The notes beneath the pieces were generated by a model. It worked only from the letters and a program-made list of their open reading frames with translations. It was not told the origin of the DNA and searched no databases. From JANYGA01 sp043743145 (GTDB lineage: Bacteria > Vulcanimicrobiota > Vulcanimicrobiia > Vulcanimicrobiales > Vulcanimicrobiaceae), in assembly GCA_043743145.1 (NCBI GenBank), contig JAYTXC010000232.1, forward strand, positions 1 through 7,877: 7,877 bases of DNA, written 5' to 3'. The stretch's first letter is position 1, and each line of letters begins with the position of its first letter. This document shows positions 1-5,295 of the stretch, piece after piece. Position numbers and translations under genes: made by a program.

Positions 1-1
1 C

Positions 2-457
2 GATCGCGACGGCGTGCATTTCGTCGCGCTCGTCAATGTCTTCGATTTCGAAAAAATGGGGCTCCTTGGCAACGAACAATTGAGCTGGCTCGAGAACGAT
101 CTGCGCGGCCAGAAGCGTGATACGCCGATCGTGGTCTTCGGCCACGTGCCGCTCTACGCGATCTAGCCGCAATGGGGCTGGACGACGGAAGACGGCGCGA
201 AAGCGCTGGCGATGCTCGCGCGCTTTTCGGCGGTGACCGTCCTCAATGGGCACATCCATCAGGTGATCTCGCACACCGAGGGTAATATTACGTTCCATAC
301 CGCACACGCGACGGCGTATCCCCAGCCGGCACCCGGAACCGCCGACAAGCCGGGCCCACTCGTCGTTCCGAAAGATCAGCTCCTTAGCATGCTTGGCTAT
401 CGCAGTGTCAAACTGACTGCCGGTGAGATTGCGATCGAAGAGTCGACACTCGCCTGA
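2..457 (+). pseudogene. Calcineurin-like metallophosphoesterase, 3' part, interrupted by in-frame TAG
   Basis: The C-terminal part of a metal-dependent phosphoesterase is encoded here; the gene begins before the window. Two family motifs are visible: G-H-V-P-L-Y (140-157) and N-G-H-I-H-Q (245-262), whose histidines normally bind the dinuclear metal centre. The tail (T-F-H-T-A, then P-Q-P-A-P-G-T) resembles bacterial secreted or periplasmic members of the family. The reading frame is continuous from base 2 to the TGA at 455-457 except for a TAG at 164-166, between Y-A-I and P-Q-W-G-W. Relatives, as I recall them, have a tyrosine here, so one base change from TAT or TAC explains it. Homology on both sides is intact, which points to a recent nonsense mutation, a sequence error or, less likely, amber read-through. 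A restart at ATG 212 would lack the first motif. The substrate cannot be told from this fragment. The sigma gene starts inside its 3' end. Confidence 0.82.
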
Positions 458-1004
458 AGACCTTCCCGAGCCGGGCGAACTCGAGCGCGCATTCGTTCGG
501 CGCGAACGATGGGCGCTCGATTCGATTTACCGCTTTCATATCGCCGTGCTTTGCGCCGTTGCAAAAGCGGCGCTCGGTGGTGAGAGCGACGCGGAAGATT
601 GCGTCCACGACGTCGTCCTGCGCGTGTGGCTCTCACCACAGTCATACCGAATCGAACGGGGATCGCTTCGCGCGTATCTTATCGTATGCGTGCGCAACGA
701 AGCGCTCGCACGGAAACGGAAAGCAGCACGTCGTTTCGAGATCGACGTGCGCGCGATGCGGTTGAACGTCGACGTGGGGAACGACTTCGCGGATGTCGAT
801 CACATCGAATTGCGCCAACTACGTGAAGCGCTACGCGAGCTTCCGGACGCGCAACGCACCGTCGTCTCCCTCGCGTATTTCGGCGATCGATCGCAGAGCG
901 AAATTGCCCACGAACTCGACGTCCCCTTAGGAACGGTCAAAAGTCGCGTCGCAGCGGCTTTGCAAAAATTAGCCGCAACATTCGCAGGAAAGACGCATGG
1001 ATGA
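423..1004 (+). CDS. ECF-type RNA polymerase sigma factor (sigma-70 family)
   Basis: This 193-residue protein directs RNA polymerase to a regulon under control of the anti-sigma factor encoded next. Region 2 spans about residues 28-103, with the acidic S-D-A-E-D-C-V-H-D segment and the R-G-S-L-R-A-Y-L ... R-N-E-A helix that normally contacts the -10 element. Region 4 spans about 130-187, with L-P-D-A-Q-R-T-V-V and a helix-turn-helix at about 158-181 (Q-S-E-I-A-H-E-L, then P-L-G-T-V-K-S-R) for the -35 element. There is no region 1.1 or 3 and no long C-terminal extension, as expected for the ECF class. The start is uncertain: GTG at 423 or TTG at 429 are the only reasonable choices, both inside the phosphoesterase gene, and neither has a strong ribosome binding site, so coupling to upstream translation is likely. 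The gene ends in ATGA with the anti-sigma gene. The inducing signal is unknown. Confidence 0.93.
   Translation: MRLRSKSRHSPEDLPEPGELERAFVRRERWALDSIYRFHIAVLCAVAKAALGGESDAEDCVHDVVLRVWLSPQSYRIERGSLRAYLIVCVRNEALARKRKAARRFEIDVRAMRLNVDVGNDFADVDHIELRQLREALRELPDAQRTVVSLAYFGDRSQSEIAHELDVPLGTVKSRVAAALQKLAATFAGKTHG
986..992 (+). promoter_or_regulatory. Ribosome binding site of the anti-sigma gene
   Basis: AGGAAAG lies 8 nt before the ATG at 1001, inside the end of the sigma gene. It supports 1001 over the overlapping out-of-frame ATG at 997, whose frame gives no zinc-finger motif. It is the clearest Shine-Dalgarno-like sequence I see in the window. Confidence 0.6.
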
Positions 1005-1699
1005 CCTTCGGCGATCACCCCCGAGAGGATCTCGCCCCGTACGCGCTCGGAATGCTCGACGCCGTCCGGTCGGGCGAGGTCGACGCTCACGTCGCGTCGT
1101 GTGCGTCGTGCGCGACGGAACTCGGCAGCTACGAGTCGACCGTCGCGTCGATGGTCGAGGCCGAGTTTCCGATGCCGGGGCTCGCCGACGACGCGCAGCG
1201 GCGACTCCGTGATCGGATCGGATCATCGCCGACACCGCTTCGAATGCGGTCCCGCGTCCCGTCCGTCGCGGCACTCGCAGTAGCGGCCGTACTCGCTCTC
1301 GCAGTCGGCGTTCTGGGGACCGTCGACGTTCTTCAACGCGACGCGCTTCGAAGCGACGACGCATTTTTAACCGCGATGATCGCGAGCCACTTCGCGCATT
1401 CCCAATTTCAAACCGTGGCGGGCTCACCCATCGATGCAAAAGTCGATGCAAAAGTCGTATACGATCGTCGCGGCCATTGGTACGAGGTCATCGCACGCGG
1501 CATCGACGCGTCGTACCGCGTCGCCGTCGTAGCCGGCACCGGTGAACCCCCGCACGAACGCGCGGAGCGTTTCGTCGCAAGAGGCGAAACATTTGCCCTG
1601 CGGATCGAGAGCACGACGATGATAACGGCTCTCGAACTTCGCTCGAGTGACGGTCGTGTCGTTGCGCGGGCCCAGACGCCCAGCGGCGACGGGCGCTGA
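1001..1699 (+). CDS. Membrane-anchored zinc-binding anti-sigma factor
   Basis: This 232-residue protein is the probable inhibitor of the sigma factor encoded immediately upstream. The N-terminal cytoplasmic domain contains A-L-G-M-L-D (residues 15-20) followed by H30-x3-C34-x2-C37, the H-x3-C-x2-C signature of zinc-binding anti-sigma (ZAS) domains; H6 could be a fourth ligand. One hydrophobic segment at about 87-109 would cross the membrane, leaving about 120 residues outside as a sensor domain resembling the RskA/anti-sigma-K type in layout. The start overlaps the sigma stop as ATGA, giving near-stoichiometric coupled translation. By family precedent, release would need proteolysis of the anchor or a redox change at the zinc site; nothing here shows which. 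A 12-bp direct duplication gives D-A-K-V-D-A-K-V at residues 145-152 of the outer domain. The role is assigned from motif and position; the partner is inferred. Confidence 0.9.
   Translation: MTFGDHPREDLAPYALGMLDAVRSGEVDAHVASCASCATELGSYESTVASMVEAEFPMPGLADDAQRRLRDRIGSSPTPLRMRSRVPSVAALAVAAVLALAVGVLGTVDVLQRDALRSDDAFLTAMIASHFAHSQFQTVAGSPIDAKVDAKVVYDRRGHWYEVIARGIDASYRVAVVAGTGEPPHERAERFVARGETFALRIESTTMITALELRSSDGRVVARAQTPSGDGR
1431..1454 (+). repeat. Two perfect tandem copies of a 12-bp unit inside the anti-sigma gene
   Basis: TCGATGCAAAAG occurs twice back to back and is followed by another TCG. Being a multiple of three, it keeps the frame and duplicates four residues in the extracytoplasmic domain of the anti-sigma factor. 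It is probably a recent slippage product. Confidence 0.75.
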
Positions 1700-1715
1700 G
1701 AAGGCGGCGCTCACG

Positions 1716-2160
1716 TCAATGTTTCTCATACAGATTTCGGACATGCGGCAAAAGCGCGATGAAGATCATGCTGATGGCAAGGCCGGTGTACGCACCGTGA
1801 AGCCAGCTCACCCCGCCGATCATGAGCATTTCGATTTGAATCCAGACGACGAGCGCGAGTGCGAGCACGATACATGAGGTCCAAGCCCAATGCATGTCGC
1901 GGTAGGGATTGATCGAATCGGCGAGCGTGAAGTCGGGTTTTGTGATCATTGCGTAGATGAGTGCGAAAGGCGTGATCCCAAAGAGGATGAGTAGCACGAG
2001 GCCGGGAGCGAAGAAATTGCTAAACGGCGACCGCGCCAAAAAGCGACAGCGGCATTCCTAAGAGCGTGCCACTCGGCGAGATCGTCAATGCACCGCCCCC
2101 AAGGATCGCGCCGATTCCGAGAAACCCCAGTAGGCCCAAGAGCACATTGCGAAAACGCAT
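1716..2160 (-). pseudogene. Small four-helix membrane protein, broken by one extra T
   Basis: Two overlapping frames together make one protein of about 147 residues. The first runs from ATG 2160 (M-R-F-R-N-V-L-L-G) through P-S-G-T-L-L-G-M-P-L-S-L, then goes out of frame and stops near 2020. The second continues as L-A-R-S-P-F-S-N-F-F-A-P-G-L to the TGA at 1716-1718. The switch lies in a run of five T on the coding strand (2038-2042); removing one T gives an uninterrupted M-P-L-S-L-L-A-R-S-P-F. Four hydrophobic segments are predicted: one in the first part, then around A-P-G-L-V-L-L-I-L-F, W-A-W-T-S-C-I-V-L-A, and T-G-L-A-I-S-M-I-F-I. The layout recalls uncharacterised small membrane proteins with a conserved S-P-F ... 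P-G-L motif; I cannot assign a function. It begins 4 nt after the DUF6544-like stop and is the last gene of the operon. An indel error is as likely as true decay. Confidence 0.72.
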
Positions 2161-2164
2161 GCGA

Positions 2165-3055
2165 TTAGATGCTCGCCGCAAGAAGCGGCCGGAACTCGGC
2201 AAGCTCGAATTCGTAACGTATGTCCGTAATTTCGCCGCGCCAATAACTCGCGGCGCTCTCACCGATCGTCCAGCCCACCTCCGCCGCCATCGGAATCATC
2301 ATCCCCGCAACACGCCGATAGTCGCGATACCGGCCGGCCCATGGGGTTAACACGAGCATGCCGTGATCGTCTCGGTAGCGCATTGTTGAAATGCTCTCAA
2401 TCTCACCCGCAGAACCGAAACGTACGTCGATCGAGACCGTCGTCCGCGCGTCGGTAAGTGTCACGCGGGCGTTCTGCTCGTCGATCGCTGTCCAGTTGAG
2501 ATTTTTGCTCGGCAGAAGTGCCGTTGGCAGCCACGCTGCCTCGGCAAGATAGCGAACGAGCGATGCCGACGCAACCTCAGCCGAACCGCGCACGCGACCG
2601 ATTGGGATGATCCCGGCGATCGACGCTTCGGAAGCCCCTTCGCCACGAAGGTACGCATCGCGAATGCGGAGGGAGACGAGCGGTCCGATCGGCATCGTTG
2701 CGTCCCAGATGAAGCTCGGCGGTCGTGTCGCGACCTTTTGAACGGCGCGAAAGGGTGCCCAAGGTTTGCGAACATCGCTGCGCATGGTCCCGATTTGCTC
2801 CAGAGTGGCCCGTCGAATGCGTAGCTGCCCGAGTGTCAGCGCGTACCGAAAGTATCGCGCGACGGGCACGGGTAATTCATCGAGCTCTTCCAGTGAGAAC
2901 GCGAGCGAAGGTGGTCCGTCGATCTCCGGCGTCGCGAGAATTTCTACGGCACGCGCGGTTCCACGTGACCAACGAAAATTTCCTACACGGACGGCGGCCG
3001 CGGCTGCGAGAAACGTCGCGCCGAGCGCGAACGCGGCGTATCGGAAGAAGCTCAT
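2165..3055 (-). CDS. DUF6544-like membrane-anchored protein of unknown function
   Basis: A 296-residue protein with one hydrophobic N-terminal segment (about residues 4-22, F-R-Y-A-A-F-A-L-G-A) that is an anchor or uncleaved signal, followed by a soluble domain of about 250 residues. The domain carries phrases I associate with the DUF6544 (formerly DUF6920) family: L-P-V-P-V-A-R-Y-F-R (61-70), P-P-S-F-I-W-D-A (112-119), R-Y-L-A-E-A-A-W-L-P-T-A-L-L-P (168-182), T-P-W-A-G-R-Y-R-D-Y (237-246) and Y-W-R-G-E-I-T-D-I-R-Y-E (271-282). The beta-rich pattern could suit a ligand- or lipid-binding fold, but no catalytic residues are evident and the family has no settled function that I know of. ATG 3055 overlaps the stop of the fusion gene as ATGA, so it is translationally coupled to it. 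The stop is TAA, the only TAA among the genes here. Confidence 0.85.
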   Translation of the reverse strand: MSFFRYAAFALGATFLAAAAAVRVGNFRWSRGTARAVEILATPEIDGPPSLAFSLEELDELPVPVARYFRYALTLGQLRIRRATLEQIGTMRSDVRKPWAPFRAVQKVATRPPSFIWDATMPIGPLVSLRIRDAYLRGEGASEASIAGIIPIGRVRGSAEVASASLVRYLAEAAWLPTALLPSKNLNWTAIDEQNARVTLTDARTTVSIDVRFGSAGEIESISTMRYRDDHGMLVLTPWAGRYRDYRRVAGMMIPMAAEVGWTIGESAASYWRGEITDIRYEFELAEFRPLLAASI

Positions 3056-5295
3056 ACGATCACCGCCGCAACGGGCCGTCGTAACGATTTAGGCATCTGC
3101 GGACCGCGACCAAAACGCACGACGAGGTCGGGGTGGCCGCCTCCGAGCCCGAGCGTCGCGGCAAAATGGGGCCGTATATCGCGCACTTCGACGGGTTGAT
3201 TGATCATCGCCGTGCGCACGCCGATCGCGGTCGCTTGCAGCGCGAAACGCTCGTAGCACCGACCGACGTTCACCCAGTGTTCCCTGTCGCTCGCATCGGA
3301 GACGAAGACGGCGATCCCCGCCGAACTACGAATGAATTTCGCGTATTTATCCCCTTCGCTTTTCGGCGTGAAGACGAGCGGAAAGATCGCGTTCCCAAGC
3401 CAGCTCGGCACGGCCGGATTGCCCGACGCGCGTGAGAAGAGCCCGTCGCCGTTCGCAACGGCTCGCGCCTCGCTGAAGCGAATCCAATGGCGCAACTCGT
3501 TGACAAATGCGGGATCGTTGAGCTGCACCGTATCGCCGTCGACGACGTATGCCAACACGCGTTCGATCTGCGGGCGCGCTGTGAAGAGCATGACGCGAAC
3601 GCCGTTTCCCTGCCCGGCCTCTTCCAAGAGCCGCAAATCGGGAACTGACAAGGGTTTGCCATCATATGTGGCGCGTGTGCATTGCCGGTTCGGGATTGCA
3701 TCGAAGAGTGTCGATGGCTGCGGCCGTGCGGCCTCGAGTGCGATCCGAACACGGCCATCGCCGGTGGAATCGAAGCCGACGGTGCTCCGCCAGCCGTGGA
3801 CGCGCGCCGCTTGCACGAGATTCTCCGTCGCACACCCGAGACTCACGAAAAGATGATGATCGTCCGGATCGACTGCTGGCAGGCGACGTGCGAAATCCGG
3901 TTCGATCGTGATGCGGTCGCCGTCCAATCGAAATTTCCAGCACTGCGTATTGTGACTCGATGGAGCGAGCGTCGCGTATCGAACGAACTCGTGCTGGAGC
4001 GCTCGGCGTTCGGTTATGCGACCGTCGAAGGGCCGCCACGTCTCCCGCACGGCTTTTGCGTATGCGTCGCCTCGTGGCGAACACGATGGTAAAAGCGCCG
4101 CACCCACCGTCGCGCCGGCAGCTGCCGCGAGAAAGCGCCCGCGCCCGAACGTCTTCGTCGGCGCAATCTCGCCAGCCGTCCGCGCGAGATGCGCGATATC
4201 GCGCGCGATTGCGAATTCTTCACGAGCGTGCACCACCACCACGCGCACGCGTTCGCGGGGATCGCCGATCTCGCGATCGGCCACACCACCGTCGTCATCG
4301 GCACGGAGCGCGACGCCGAGAAACGCGAGTCGCGAACAGACACGCTCGCGAACGTACGCGGAGCCTTCTCCCACGCCACCGGTGAACGCTAGGGCATCGA
4401 TTCCGCCGGCCGCGACCGCCATCGCAGCGATCCCCGCGCTCATACGATGCACGTAGAGGTCGAGTGCGAGGCGTGCGGATGGCAATCCGCGCTCGGCTGC
4501 CACGATCACCTCGCGCACGTCGTGCGAAACTTCACTCACTCCCGCGAGCCCCGATTCGAAATTCAAAATCCGGTCGAGCTCGGCTACCGTGTAAGCATTC
4601 GTCCGTAGCAGATGCAAGATGAGCCCGGGATCGATGCTGCCCGAACGTGAGCCCATCATGATCCCCTCGAGCGGGGTAAATCCCATCGTCGTATCGACGC
4701 TCGCGCCAGCGACGATCGCCGCGAGCGATGCGCCGTTTCCCACGTGCGCGCTCACGATCCGAAGTCGTTCGAGATCTCGGTCGAGCACCTCGGCTGTGCG
4801 TCGCGCGCAATAGCGGTGGCTGATGCCGTGGAAGCCGTAGCGTCGAATGCCGCGCCGCGCATACCACGCGTACGGCAACGCATATGCCGCCGCCTCATCG
4901 GGCATCGTGGTATGGAAGGCCGTGTCGAAATCCGCGGCTTGCGGCACACCGGGAAACGCCGCAGCGCAGGCCTCGATGCCCAGGAGTGCGGAGCGATTGT
5001 GGACCGGTGCGAGTTCGGTTGCCGCTTCGATCACGTCGCGCACGCGCGCATCGATCCACGTGCAGCGCGATTCACCGAGGCCGTGCACGACGCGGTGGCC
5101 GATGCTATCGGGTGCGATCGCCGCCGTGTCGTGTGCGTCTGCAATGAGGGCGTCGATCGCGGCACGACGGTCCCCAACCGTCGGTAAGGCCACGCTCGTC
5201 GACCACGCGGCGATGCCATCGACGAGCCACGTATCGCCCGCGAAATACGACGCTTTGATGCTGCTCGAACCCGTATTGAGCACGAAGACGTTCAC
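3052..5295 (-). CDS. ackA: Acetate kinase fused to Acg-type nitroreductase-family protein
   Basis: One 747-codon frame joins two proteins. Residues 1-372 are acetate kinase (acetyl phosphate + ADP to acetate + ATP): N7-T-G-S-S-S-I-K14, H-R-V-V-H-G (67-72, phosphate-binding Arg68), A-P-V-H-N (96-100), F-D-T-A-F-H (123-128, catalytic Asp124), Y-G-F-H-G-I-S-H (153-160), H-V-G-N-G-A-S (184-190), S-R-S-G-S-I-D-P (216-223), F-T-G-G-V-G-E (304-310) and the terminal E-E-F-A-I-A-R-D. All main catalytic motifs are kept, though this half is somewhat shorter than the roughly 400 residues usual. Residues about 411-747 match the Acg branch of the FMN-binding nitroreductase fold: A-T-L-A-P-S-S-H-N-T-Q-C-W (441-453), D-P-D-D-H-H-L-F-V-S-L-G-C (476-488), G-D-G-L-F-S (616-621), N-Q-P-V-E-V (699-704), F-G-R-G-P (728-732). 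The start is GTG 5295, overlapping the xfp stop as GTGA. Whether both halves stay joined in the cell is unknown. Confidence 0.9.
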   Translation of the reverse strand: MNVFVLNTGSSSIKASYFAGDTWLVDGIAAWSTSVALPTVGDRRAAIDALIADAHDTAAIAPDSIGHRVVHGLGESRCTWIDARVRDVIEAATELAPVHNRSALLGIEACAAAFPGVPQAADFDTAFHTTMPDEAAAYALPYAWYARRGIRRYGFHGISHRYCARRTAEVLDRDLERLRIVSAHVGNGASLAAIVAGASVDTTMGFTPLEGIMMGSRSGSIDPGLILHLLRTNAYTVAELDRILNFESGLAGVSEVSHDVREVIVAAERGLPSARLALDLYVHRMSAGIAAMAVAAGGIDALAFTGGVGEGSAYVRERVCSRLAFLGVALRADDDGGVADREIGDPRERVRVVVVHAREEFAIARDIAHLARTAGEIAPTKTFGRGRFLAAAAGATVGAALLPSCSPRGDAYAKAVRETWRPFDGRITERRALQHEFVRYATLAPSSHNTQCWKFRLDGDRITIEPDFARRLPAVDPDDHHLFVSLGCATENLVQAARVHGWRSTVGFDSTGDGRVRIALEAARPQPSTLFDAIPNRQCTRATYDGKPLSVPDLRLLEEAGQGNGVRVMLFTARPQIERVLAYVVDGDTVQLNDPAFVNELRHWIRFSEARAVANGDGLFSRASGNPAVPSWLGNAIFPLVFTPKSEGDKYAKFIRSSAGIAVFVSDASDREHWVNVGRCYERFALQATAIGVRTAMINQPVEVRDIRPHFAATLGLGGGHPDLVVRFGRGPQMPKSLRRPVAAVIV
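4078..4164 (-). other. Degenerate Tat/lipoprotein-like signal sequence at the fusion joint
   Basis: Residues 378-406 of the fusion protein read as an N-terminal export signal stranded in mid-protein: G384-R-G-R-F-L-A followed by an alanine-rich hydrophobic stretch and L-L-P-S-C405-S, a lipobox-like end. Stand-alone Acg-type proteins often carry a twin-arginine leader of the form R-R-x-F-L; here the second arginine is Gly386. No ATG, GTG or TTG lies in frame just before it; the nearest unusual candidate is ATT at 4167-4165. It may act only as a linker, or allow a separate, exported nitroreductase by non-canonical initiation. Confidence 0.55.

Noticed and set aside
997..1212. Alternative ATG at 997 for the gene after the sigma factor
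   Set aside because: Its frame gives an Arg-rich peptide without the H-x3-C-x2-C motif; the ATG at 1001 has better Shine-Dalgarno spacing and the right protein.
969..1451. Minus-strand open frame of 160 codons opposite the anti-sigma gene
   Set aside because: Extremely arginine-rich, with no motif, and antisense to a gene with a clear zinc finger and membrane helix.
1677..1695. Possible hairpin CGCCC ... GGGCG near the anti-sigma stop
   Set aside because: Only five pairs with a nine-base loop, inside the coding region and with no following T-run; not credible as an intrinsic terminator.
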